DNA from: Betaproteobacteria bacterium
GTDB lineage: Bacteria > Pseudomonadota > Gammaproteobacteria > Burkholderiales > SG8-39
Direction: 5' to 3'
Length of the DNA stretch: 7,592 nucleotides
Assembly: GCA_009693435.1 (NCBI GenBank)
Contig: SHXF01000152.1
Coordinates: 1-7,592 of the forward strand
Shown: positions 1 through 6,414 of the stretch, piece by piece
Numbering within the stretch: position 1 is the stretch's first letter
Layout: each line of letters begins with the position of its first letter
Position numbers and translations under genes: made by a program
Notes under the pieces: generated by a model
Seen by the model: only the letters and a program-made list of their open reading frames with translations
Told to the model about the DNA's origin: nothing
Databases searched by the model: none

Positions 1-2
1 AT

Positions 3-1148
3 GCCCTGGACTTCGACGACAGCCTGCCCACGCTGCGCGGCCATCCCAGCGCCACCCTTGTTCCGGCCATACTTGCTGTGGCAGAGAGCGTCAAGGCCCC
101 AGGCAATTCGGCGCTCGAAGCCTACGTCATCGGTTTGGAAGTCGCGGGCATATTGGGCAAGGCCATAGGCGCCGGCCACTACCTGCAAGGGTGGCACACC
201 ACCGCCACAGTAGGCATCATGTCGGCCACCGCGGCGGCGGGGCGCCTGCTGGGACTGACGCCAGAGCAATTGCAGAACGCCTGGGGCATCGCCGCTTCCG
301 AATGTTCAGGTCTGGTCTGCAACTTCGGCACCATGACCAAGCCTTTCCATGCCGGGCATGCCGCGCGGTCAGCCTTGGTTGCGGTCACGCTGGCGCACGC
401 AGGTTTCACCGCGAACTCCGCCATCTTCGACGGGGAGCATAGTTTCCTAAGCACCTATGCAGGAGAGGATGGCGTTCCGCTGGCCGAGTTGATAGAGAGC
501 TTCGGTCCGCCGTGGCAAATTCTCTCGCCCAGCATCTATGTGAAGCGCTGGCCCTGCTGCTACTGCAATCACCGCCCCGTGGGCGGACTGCTCCAGCTGA
601 TGGAGACGCACGGCATCAAGGCGGACGAGGTCAATGCGATACGCGTGGGCTTTCTGCCCGGCAGCGACACCGCGCTGGTGAGCGGCGATGCCCGAACCGG
701 CCTGGAAGGAAAATTCAGCATCGAGTACTGCGCGGCCGCCACGCTGCTCGACGGCAATCTCACGCTGGACAGCTTCACCGATGCCATGGTGCAGCGGCCG
801 GCGATACTCCCCCTGATGAAGAAAGTGAAGCGGGAACGCATCCCGGCTGAGGGCGTGTATTCGGGCGTAGTCGGTTACACCGACATATCGGTGGAAACGG
901 CCCGCGGAAACTTTGAGATGCGCGTGGAGCAGACACCGGGCTCACCCCAGTGGCCCATGACGGCTCCAGATCTTACGAAAAAATTCCTGGATTGTGCCGG
1001 GCGCGCACTGGGCGCTTCCGCCGCGGCCACGCTGCTGGCGACGCTGGAGAAGCTGGAGAAGTTGCCGGACGTGCGGGAAGCGACCCGACTGATGGCGTCC
1101 GATTCCGCGACCGTCGCCGAGCGCGTTTCCGCCGGCGCCTCGGCCTGA
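3..1148 (+). CDS. MmgE/PrpD family protein (2-methylcitrate dehydratase-like), 5' partial
   Basis: The reading frame is open from the left edge (frame starting at base 3) and gives 381 residues before a TGA stop. The GTG at 78 is internal, because family sequence continues upstream of it: residues 2-6 read LDFDD, and HPSAT follows around residue 14. Members of this family are usually about 450 residues, so some 70 N-terminal residues lie outside the window. Visible family hallmarks are GWHTTATVG, then TMTKPFHAGHAARSA, then GFTANSAIFDGEHSF, and further on KRWPCCYCNH. The family includes PrpD (2-methylcitrate dehydratase) and cis-aconitate decarboxylase, cytoplasmic enzymes that act on carboxylic acids. 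Many paralogues have unknown substrates, so PrpD activity is not claimed. The gene converges on the Bug gene that ends at 1314. High GC matches most of the minus-strand neighbours but not the CoA-transferase pair. Confidence 0.9.
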   Translation, partial: ALDFDDSLPTLRGHPSATLVPAILAVAESVKAPGNSALEAYVIGLEVAGILGKAIGAGHYLQGWHTTATVGIMSATAAAGRLLGLTPEQLQNAWGIAASECSGLVCNFGTMTKPFHAGHAARSALVAVTLAHAGFTANSAIFDGEHSFLSTYAGEDGVPLAELIESFGPPWQILSPSIYVKRWPCCYCNHRPVGGLLQLMETHGIKADEVNAIRVGFLPGSDTALVSGDARTGLEGKFSIEYCAAATLLDGNLTLDSFTDAMVQRPAILPLMKKVKRERIPAEGVYSGVVGYTDISVETARGNFEMRVEQTPGSPQWPMTAPDLTKKFLDCAGRALGASAAATLLATLEKLEKLPDVREATRLMASDSATVAERVSAGASA

Positions 1149-1313
1149 ATCGCCCCGATTCGGGCGGAGCGTCGTGCCAGTACGCCGGCTTTGGATTGTC
1201 AGGGGATTCTAAAAAGGCGATTTTCGTATTGTTACGAGCTCAATGACGTATTCCCTGACCCGATGATTTGCCTGTAGCCAGGCATCAACGCGTTCTGTCC
1301 AGGCCTGGACTGG
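1149..1313. other. Convergent intergenic region with weak hairpins
   Basis: This gap separates the MmgE/PrpD stop from the stop of the minus-strand Bug gene. Three inverted repeats are visible. CGCCC at 1151-1155 pairs with GGGCG at 1162-1166, directly after the plus-strand stop. GTCAGGG at 1198-1204 pairs with CCCTGAC at 1253-1259. A perfect 14-bp palindrome, GTCCAGGCCTGGAC, lies at 1297-1310, three bases beyond the minus-strand stop. None is followed by a T-run on the relevant strand, so none is a classic intrinsic terminator. Their position suggests transcript ends for the two facing genes. No coding region is supported here. Confidence 0.35.
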
Positions 1314-2288
1314 TCATTCCTCCAGCTTGATATTGTTGTCCGCGAGCAGCTTTCTAAAACGCTCGGTTTCGGCCATCGCAGCCTTGCGAAACTCCGCCGG
1401 TCCCAGCGCCAGGACGGTCGTTTCGTCACCCAATTTTTCCTTGATTTCGGGATTTTTGGTGATTTTTACGAGCTCGGCGTGCACCTTATTGATGATGGGC
1501 ACGGGCGTCTTGGCCGGCGCAATCATGCCCAGCCAGCTGGAATACTCGAAGCCGGGCACGCCCTGCTCGGTCGCGGTGGACAGATCTGGCAGCGCCGGGT
1601 TGCGCTGCAGGCTGGCGGTGGCGATGGCGCGAAGCTTTCCAGCCTTGACCATGGGCAACCATCCGGCGAGCGTGCCCGGGGCCATGTTCGCGCGGCCGGC
1701 CATGATATCGGGATAGGAAGCGCTGATTGACTTGTAGTGCACGAAAGTCACCTGGGTATTGGTGGCGCTTGTCAGCCACAGGCCGGTGAGGTGCTGGATT
1801 CCGCCGAGACCACCGGTGGCGAAGTTGACCGCGCCGGGATTGGCTTTCGCGTAGGCAATGTACTCCGTAATATTTTTGACCGGAAGGTTGTTGGAGACCA
1901 CCAGCAAGGCGCTGCGCTTGCTCATCAGTGCAACGGGGTCGAAGTCCCTGTAGGGATCGAAGCCTCGTTCCTTGGTCATCAGGGGAAGGAGCGAATAAGT
2001 CGAAGTGGTCCATACCAGTGTGTAACCGTCAGGCTTCTGTCGGGCGGCATAGTTCATGCCCAAAATCTGCGCGGCGCCGGGTTTGAAGTCCATGATGAAC
2101 TGCTGGCCCAGGTTCTTGCTGAGCTCGTTGGCGTAAAGACGGCCTTCGATCTCGGCGCCAGCACCCGGAGAATAGGGCGCGACAATTGTGACGGGCCGCG
2201 AGGGATAGTTCTCCGCCCCCTGGGATAAAGCCAATGCCGATGACAGCAGTGCAGCGACGCAGGATGCTGCTATGAATACCGTATACAT
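1314..2288 (-). CDS. Bug/TctC-family periplasmic substrate-binding protein (A)
   Basis: This 324-residue protein has the normal length and motifs of tripartite tricarboxylate transporter receptors (Bug family): YPSRPVTIVAPYSPGAGAE near residues 28-46, KPGAAQILG near 69-77, KPDGYTL, a central AYAKANPGAVNFATGGLGG, and VKAGKLRAIA. Such proteins bind small carboxylates or related ligands in the periplasm. Residues 4-22 form a hydrophobic signal-like stretch before Gln23 and Tyr28, but the n-region has no Lys or Arg, which is unusual. Upstream codons in the same frame show no ATG, GTG or TTG in the stretch I read, so ATG at 2288 is the likely start. Its Shine-Dalgarno (GGGGA, 7-base spacing) is weak. 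The first ligand loop reads PGAGAEIEGR where Bug protein B has GGGADNVAR. No TctA/TctB partners are present. It lies 174 bases downstream of CoA-transferase B and could be in the same transcript. The ligand is unknown. Confidence 0.9.
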   Translation of the reverse strand: MYTVFIAASCVAALLSSALALSQGAENYPSRPVTIVAPYSPGAGAEIEGRLYANELSKNLGQQFIMDFKPGAAQILGMNYAARQKPDGYTLVWTTSTYSLLPLMTKERGFDPYRDFDPVALMSKRSALLVVSNNLPVKNITEYIAYAKANPGAVNFATGGLGGIQHLTGLWLTSATNTQVTFVHYKSISASYPDIMAGRANMAPGTLAGWLPMVKAGKLRAIATASLQRNPALPDLSTATEQGVPGFEYSSWLGMIAPAKTPVPIINKVHAELVKITKNPEIKEKLGDETTVLALGPAEFRKAAMAETERFRKLLADNNIKLEE

Positions 2289-2462
2289 GAGAAAATCCCC
2301 GTTATTGAGAATCAGGGTCGGCGCAGCGCGCCTGGCCTGCAGTCGCTTCTCAGTCCTCCAGTTTGAACCGGGTGTTGCCTTCAGACCAACATGACAGCGC
2401 TGCCCGCCCGGCCGCGCGCGAAACCTTCCTCAGCGCTGGCGTGGCTGTTCCGGTCAGCGTGC
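2289..2462. other. Intergenic spacer between CoA-transferase B and Bug protein A
   Basis: These 174 bases separate two minus-strand genes. The 8-bp palindrome CAGCGCTG occurs twice, at 2395-2402 and 2431-2438, so the two copies could also pair with each other around a GC-rich loop. No T-run follows on the minus strand, so termination is only a possibility. I see no convincing promoter for the Bug gene, and no small gene. Confidence 0.3.
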
Positions 2463-3695
2463 TCAAAGTACCCCTTCAACTTTCAATTGATTGATAGTGT
2501 CTTCTGAGAATCCCATGAGCTCACCGTATACCGCTGAATTGTCCGCGCCGCGAGGGCGGCCGGTGTGAGCGACTTTGTGTTCCCTGTCGGAGAACTTGGG
2601 AACGACACCTTGCATCAGCACGGAGCCAAAATCGTTATCGGGAACCCGTATAAGGTCCTCGCGGGCGTTGAAGTGTTCATTCTTCACGATGTCCGACACA
2701 TCAAAAACAGGACCGTGAACTGCTCCACTATCCGCCATGGCTTTGGCAAGCTCTGAATATGGGCGTTCAAGCGCCCAATGCGCCAGATACAAGTCGCACT
2801 CCGTCAAAAATGCGAAGATGACCGCCATATCCTTGTTATCCATAATTCCGGTGTCGATTCGACGTACCAGCTCTTCTGCCGAGGCTCCGACCAGTATGCG
2901 CCGGACAGCCTGGTAGCCAACCGCCCCCACGCAGAAATACTTGTTGTCCTTCGATCGGTAGACGTTGCGCAATGACCCATGGGCGCCAAGGAAGTTTCCG
3001 GGTCTCTTGGGCACTTTTCCGAGCTGGTCATAGGCCGCGACTTGCGTCGGAATAATGCGGAACATCGCCTCGAAGAGCGCAACGTCGACCACTTGAACGC
3101 CTTTGCTGCCTGCACGCAGCATGTTGAACATTGCCGCCATCACGCCGAATGCGCCGAACACTGATGCGACTCCGTCTCCCAGGGTCGTGGAAGGAAATGT
3201 GGGCGGACCATCCGGATACCCATTCAAATGAGCGAATCCGCTCATTGCCTCCGCGATGACCCCAAAACCGGGCTGATTGCGCATGGGACCGGTCTGCCCG
3301 AATCCACTGATTCGCAAAAGAGTCAGATTGGCACCCGAACGCTCGAGATCGTCCGGTCCTATGCCCCAACGCTCCAGGGTTCCCGGTCGGAAATTCTCAA
3401 TCAAAACGTCATGGTTCCTGGCCAGAGAAAGAAATATTTCCCTTCCTTTCGGACTGGAAAGATTCAATGTGATGTTCTTTTTTCCCCGTTGGACTACCTT
3501 CCACCACATCGACTCGCCCTCTTTTTTGGGCAGCATTGTCCTGATGGGACTGCCCTGGGGGTGCTCTATGCACAGAACCTCGGCGCCCAGGTCCCCCAGC
3601 AAGGAAGCGGCATTAGCGCCAGAGTATTGATGAGCAATATCCAGTACACGCAACCCCCGCAATAGTGGGGACGCATCCTTTTCGGGCTGATTCAT
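2463..3695 (-). CDS. CaiB/BaiF class III CoA-transferase (B)
   Basis: At 410 residues this matches the full length of class III CoA-transferases, which move CoA between organic acids (formyl-CoA:oxalate, succinyl-CoA:malate, carnitine and similar) in the cytoplasm. Family landmarks in order are LLRGLRVLDIAH (residues 11-22), LLGDLGAEVLCIEHPQGSP (32-50), LIENFRPGTLERWGIG (98-113), GFGQTGP (141-147) and TLGDGVAS (171-178). The last holds Asp174, aligned by eye with the catalytic Asp169 of formyl-CoA transferase Frc. The C-terminus (residues about 377-410) has the usual pattern ending in LKVEGVL. It starts inside the stop codon of CoA-transferase A (ATGA), behind an AAGGAG site, so the two should be translated together. 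It is more diverged from Frc than A is (WWKVVQRGKKN at residues 64-74). Substrate not predictable from sequence. Confidence 0.92.
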   Translation of the reverse strand: MNQPEKDASPLLRGLRVLDIAHQYSGANAASLLGDLGAEVLCIEHPQGSPIRTMLPKKEGESMWWKVVQRGKKNITLNLSSPKGREIFLSLARNHDVLIENFRPGTLERWGIGPDDLERSGANLTLLRISGFGQTGPMRNQPGFGVIAEAMSGFAHLNGYPDGPPTFPSTTLGDGVASVFGAFGVMAAMFNMLRAGSKGVQVVDVALFEAMFRIIPTQVAAYDQLGKVPKRPGNFLGAHGSLRNVYRSKDNKYFCVGAVGYQAVRRILVGASAEELVRRIDTGIMDNKDMAVIFAFLTECDLYLAHWALERPYSELAKAMADSGAVHGPVFDVSDIVKNEHFNAREDLIRVPDNDFGSVLMQGVVPKFSDREHKVAHTGRPRGADNSAVYGELMGFSEDTINQLKVEGVL

Positions 3696-4927
3696 TTCTT
3701 CTCCTTTTGCACGCCAAATACTCCTCTTGCCCGCAATTGCTGGATCCGCTTCTGGTCGAGCCCCAGCCGCTCTTGAAGGACTGATGCGGTGTCCGCGCCG
3801 AAGTGGGGGGCTGCTGCATGACTATCGTTGTCCCACTGGTCCGCTCGAATTGGAGCGCGAGCTACCTGGACAGGTGGGTTGCCAATCGCGGTCAAACTGT
3901 TGTTGTGAACGGCTTGTTCAGAGTGAACAGCATCATGCAGTTCAAAGACAGGGCTGTTTGGAACATCTGCTGCCGTTAATATTTCCATCCACTCCCTGCT
4001 CGATTCTTTTACAAAAATTGCCGCAAGCTCTGTCACCAATACAGCGCGATTCGCAAGTCGTGCGGGATTATTTAGAAATCGAGGGTCTGTGATCCACTCA
4101 TCACGGTTTATGGCATGACAAAGGTTTTGCCAGAATCCCCTCGTGAACGCCCCGACCATCACATATTCATCATCGGCGCACATGAACGCCTGGTACGGAA
4201 CAATCTGGACGTGACCTCGCCCCAGGCGCTCAATCTTGTGTCCAAGCATGGACACGGCAGGAATATAGCCAGCCATCATATTGAAGGATGCATCGAGCAT
4301 CGTGATTTGTACGTGCTGGCCTTCTGGATACCTGTCTCGCGCGTGCAAGGCGGCGAGCATCCCTGAAAGGGCAAATAGACCAGTGGAAAAATCGGAAATT
4401 GGCGCTCCCATGCGAACGGGGCCGCCACCTACTTCTCCCGTTACGCCCATGAGGCCCGACACGCTCTGCATGATAATGTCGTTTGCCGGACGGGAGGACC
4501 ACGGTCCGGTTGGACCAAACGCGGAGATCGAGCAATAGATCAATCCCGGACGCAGTTCCTTGAGTTGATCAAAGCCCAGACCAAGCCGGTCCATCACCCC
4601 TGGTCGGAAATTCTGCACAACGATATGGGACTGTTTGGCCAACTCCCTGGCCAACTCAACCCCTTCGGCCATGTCCAGATCCAGAACAATCCCTTTTTTG
4701 TTTCTGTTTATGGCAACAAAATAGTCACTATCTTTTGGCTCGAGCATGGGCATAGGCCTGCCCATGGATCTGCTGCCATCGCCACCCTTTGGTTTTTCAA
4801 TTTTGACAATTTCGGCACCCAGATCACCCAAATACATAGTGGCGTATGGACCCGCCGCAGCATGTGTGAAATCAAGCACCTTGATGTCTGTCAAGGGTTT
4901 CCCGTGCATGTGCAATCCGCCTTCCAT
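3692..4927 (-). CDS. CaiB/BaiF class III CoA-transferase (A)
   Basis: This 411-residue protein is a full-length class III CoA-transferase. Landmarks are PLTDIKVLDFTHAAAGPYA (residues 11-29), YLGDLGAEIVKIEKPKGGD (32-50), VVQNFRPGVMDRLGLG (103-118), SAFGPTGPW (135-143) and GAPISDFSTG (174-183). The last carries Asp179, which aligns with catalytic Asp169 of Frc. The C-terminal FGADTASVLQERLGL fits the family. The start is uncertain. ATG at 4927 has AAGG at a long 12-base spacing. An internal ATG at 4909 (residue 7) follows GGAAGGCGGA and gives an N-terminus that aligns with Frc, so a 405-residue protein is at least as likely. It is first of a two-gene unit with CoA-transferase B. GC content (about 50% in counted lines) is well below that of the surrounding genes, suggesting separate acquisition. 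Substrate unknown. Confidence 0.93.
   Translation of the reverse strand: MEGGLHMHGKPLTDIKVLDFTHAAAGPYATMYLGDLGAEIVKIEKPKGGDGSRSMGRPMPMLEPKDSDYFVAINRNKKGIVLDLDMAEGVELARELAKQSHIVVQNFRPGVMDRLGLGFDQLKELRPGLIYCSISAFGPTGPWSSRPANDIIMQSVSGLMGVTGEVGGGPVRMGAPISDFSTGLFALSGMLAALHARDRYPEGQHVQITMLDASFNMMAGYIPAVSMLGHKIERLGRGHVQIVPYQAFMCADDEYVMVGAFTRGFWQNLCHAINRDEWITDPRFLNNPARLANRAVLVTELAAIFVKESSREWMEILTAADVPNSPVFELHDAVHSEQAVHNNSLTAIGNPPVQVARAPIRADQWDNDSHAAAPHFGADTASVLQERLGLDQKRIQQLRARGVFGVQKEKK
3701..3706 (-). promoter_or_regulatory. Ribosome binding site and ATGA junction of the CoA-transferase pair
   Basis: On the minus strand the end of CoA-transferase A encodes QKEKK then stop, and the same bases supply AAGGAG five bases before the ATG of CoA-transferase B. 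The stop of A and start of B share ATGA (3695-3692). This is a strong signal for translational coupling, expected when two products are needed in similar amounts. Confidence 0.75.
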
Positions 4928-5096
4928 GAAATTGACTTACCTTCGGCTACATCGCCACTTCCACTATCAGTAGCGAGGCCACTAGCCTGTCGCGTTGGCG
5001 AACTTCTCAATATTTGGCCGGTACGTCGGTCACTGCGAATCTTCAGGTCTTCGCCAAAAGACACAGCTGACTACAGCGAAGGATAGCAGAGCCTGG

Positions 5097-5102
5097 ATCA
5101 TA
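5097..5102 (-). promoter_or_regulatory. Possible -10 box for the CoA-transferase operon
   Basis: The minus strand reads TATGAT, one mismatch from TATAAT, about 170 bases before the CoA-transferase A start. There is no TG extension and only a poor -35 match (TGGAAC, 16-base spacer). In sequence of this composition such a hexamer can occur by chance. Confidence 0.18.
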
Positions 5103-5199
5103 CGAGATGCGGCTGCAAGTTCCACGTGGTCTTTGTTCCACAGAGGCGCAAGAAATGCCGATCCGGGGCGCCAAGGGGCATCCATGAGAGAATTTCTAG

Positions 5200-5213
5200 G
5201 TACTGCGCAGTAC
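5200..5213. promoter_or_regulatory. 14-bp perfect palindrome, possible operator
   Basis: GTACTGCGCAGTAC is identical to its own reverse complement. It lies 69 bases beyond the stop of Bug protein B and about 270 bases upstream of the CoA-transferase A start. The form suits a dimeric repressor or activator site, or a stem in the 3' end of the Bug transcript. No T-run follows. No regulator gene is present in the window to assign it to. Confidence 0.3.
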
Positions 5214-5281
5214 GGTGGTCAAAGGGCATCTGAGTCCGTCCATGCGCATATGTGTCTGGGCATGCCGCCGAAGCAGTCGCT

Positions 5282-6271
5282 TTATTCAAGCGTGAGCCCG
5301 AGTCGCTTCATCAGCACACCCCATCGCTCCGTCTCTGACTTGATATAACCGGTGAGTTGCTCGGGCGTGCCGCCCTGCATCACGGTGCCTTGGGCGAGCC
5401 ACTTGTCGCGGATGGCAGGATCCTTTGTGTATTTCTGGATTTCCGCATTGTGGCGGTCGATGATGTCGCGCGCCGTGCCGGTCGGTGCCATGACGCCGTA
5501 CCAGGTTTGCGCCTCGAAGCCCGGGAAAAACTCGGCGATCGCCGGCACGTCGGGCAGTTGCGGGAAGCGCACAGGCGAGGTGATGGCGAGCGCCTTCAAT
5601 TTTCCGCTCTTCACATGCGGCAGCATCAGTGGAGGCACGCCCATGATCAGCTCGGTACGACCGCCCAGCGTATCGGCCAGTGATGAGGCGTTGCCCTTGT
5701 ACTGCACCGCGGTGAACCGGGTGTCCGAGGCCAGTTCCAGCATCTGAAGGGCGAAGTGCGTCGGCGTGCCCGCACCGCCCAGCGCGACGTTGAGCTTGCC
5801 CGGATTGGCCTTGGCATAGGCCAGCAGGTCCTTGAAGGTATTGGCCGGAACCGAGGAATGGGCAAACATCCCGTAGGGGCTTGCACCGATCATGCCTACC
5901 GCAACAAAATCCTTTTCCGGGTTATAAGGCAGTTTTTTGAACATGTGCTGATTGATGCTGACTGCGGTGCCCGTGGTCAGAAACAGCGTATAGCTGTCCG
6001 GCGCTGCCTTGGCCACGAGTTCTGCGGCGAGGATAGTGCCGGCACCAGGGCGATTTTCAATCACTATCGTGCCGCCGAGCCCATCGGCCATACGCTGGGC
6101 CGCGCCACGGGCAACGTTGTCCGCACCCCCGCCCGCTTCATAGGGCACGATCAGTTTGATCGCTTTTGATGGGTAGGACTGTGCGCTTGCCGGTGCAGTT
6201 GCCAGCGACAGCGCCGCTGCGAGCGCGGTAATCAACGAACCGCTGATTGACGAATAATCGATTGTTCTCAT
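5282..6271 (-). CDS. Bug/TctC-family periplasmic substrate-binding protein (B)
   Basis: A 329-residue receptor of the tripartite tricarboxylate transporter type. The ATG at 6271 is chosen over a TTG one codon upstream because AAAGGAGG (6277-6284) then has a 5-base spacing rather than 2. Residues 1-30 are a clear Sec signal ending APASA, with cleavage before QSYPS. Family motifs follow: YPSKAIKLIVPYEAGGGADNVAR (from residue 33), ENRPGAGTILAAELVAKAAPDSYTL, LAYAKANPGKLNVALGGAGTPTH, VKSGKLKALAIT, LPDVPAIAEFFPGFEAQTWYG. It is a closer match to the family consensus than Bug protein A and would deliver a small, probably carboxylated, ligand. Membrane subunits are absent here, as is common for Bug proteins in Bordetella relatives. 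It follows the dioxygenase gene by 143 bases on the same strand and may share its substrate or promoter. High GC (42 of 60 at 5521-5580). Confidence 0.93.
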   Translation of the reverse strand: MRTIDYSSISGSLITALAAALSLATAPASAQSYPSKAIKLIVPYEAGGGADNVARGAAQRMADGLGGTIVIENRPGAGTILAAELVAKAAPDSYTLFLTTGTAVSINQHMFKKLPYNPEKDFVAVGMIGASPYGMFAHSSVPANTFKDLLAYAKANPGKLNVALGGAGTPTHFALQMLELASDTRFTAVQYKGNASSLADTLGGRTELIMGVPPLMLPHVKSGKLKALAITSPVRFPQLPDVPAIAEFFPGFEAQTWYGVMAPTGTARDIIDRHNAEIQKYTKDPAIRDKWLAQGTVMQGGTPEQLTGYIKSETERWGVLMKRLGLTLE

Positions 6272-6276
6272 CAAAG

Positions 6277-6284
6277 CCTCCTTT
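6277..6284 (-). promoter_or_regulatory. Strong ribosome binding site deciding the start of Bug protein B
   Basis: The minus strand reads AAAGGAGG followed by CTTTG and ATG. Perfect complementarity to the 16S anti-Shine-Dalgarno core with 5-base spacing supports ATG at 6271 over the TTG directly before it. Confidence 0.7.
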
Positions 6285-6376
6285 GTTGCTGCGGGACTAT
6301 CGACTGGCAGACAAAGTCGATGTGCGGCAGTGCCTGATTCTGGATAGGTGATGCCGGTGTCCGTCCCGACCGGTCT

Positions 6377-6396
6377 CTGCCCCGCGAAGGAGGCAG
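6377..6396. other. Hairpin between dioxygenase and Bug protein B genes
   Basis: On the minus strand CTGCCTC pairs with GGGGCAG (seven pairs including one G-T) around a six-base loop, starting about 18 bases after the dioxygenase stop. No T-run follows, so it may protect or trim mRNA rather than terminate it. The rest of the 143-base spacer shows no convincing promoter. Confidence 0.3.
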
Positions 6397-6414
6397 GTCA
6401 CCAGCAGTTGTTCT

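Larger units (their letters stand above)
4928..5281. other. 354-base intergenic region upstream of the CoA-transferase pair
   Basis: No gene is supported here. It should hold the control region for the CoA-transferase pair on the minus strand. Its most distinct element is a perfect 14-bp palindrome at 5200-5213. A TATGAT hexamer on the minus strand (plus-strand 5097-5102) resembles a sigma-70 -10 box, but the hexamer 16 bases upstream, TGGAAC, matches the -35 consensus at only three of six positions. A 51-codon minus-strand frame (5185-5030) lacks a ribosome binding site and codon bias. No T-tailed hairpin was found after the Bug gene that ends at 5282. Confidence 0.45.

Noticed and set aside
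78..1148. GTG at 78 as the true start of the MmgE/PrpD protein
   Set aside because: Family-like sequence (LDFDD, HPSAT) continues in frame upstream to the window edge, so the gene is cut by the window rather than starting here.
1151..1166. Hairpin after the MmgE/PrpD stop as an intrinsic terminator
   Set aside because: The stem is only five pairs and no T-run follows, so it does not meet the usual criteria.
1327..1716. Long plus-strand frames opposite the Bug, CoA-transferase and dioxygenase genes
   Set aside because: They are antisense shadows of well-supported family members. Their translations show no recognisable domains.
5030..5185. A 51-codon minus-strand reading frame starting MDAPWRPGSAFLAPLW with a hydrophobic stretch near its end
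   Set aside because: No Shine-Dalgarno precedes the ATG, third-position GC shows no bias, and I recognise no family. It is best treated as chance in a non-coding gap, though a protein search would settle it.
5098..5289. A 63-codon minus-strand frame overlapping the end of Bug protein B
   Set aside because: It has no family motifs and no credible ribosome binding site, and it overlaps the real gene's stop.
6272..6274. TTG as start of Bug protein B
   Set aside because: It lies only two bases from the AAAGGAGG site. The ATG directly after it has proper spacing.
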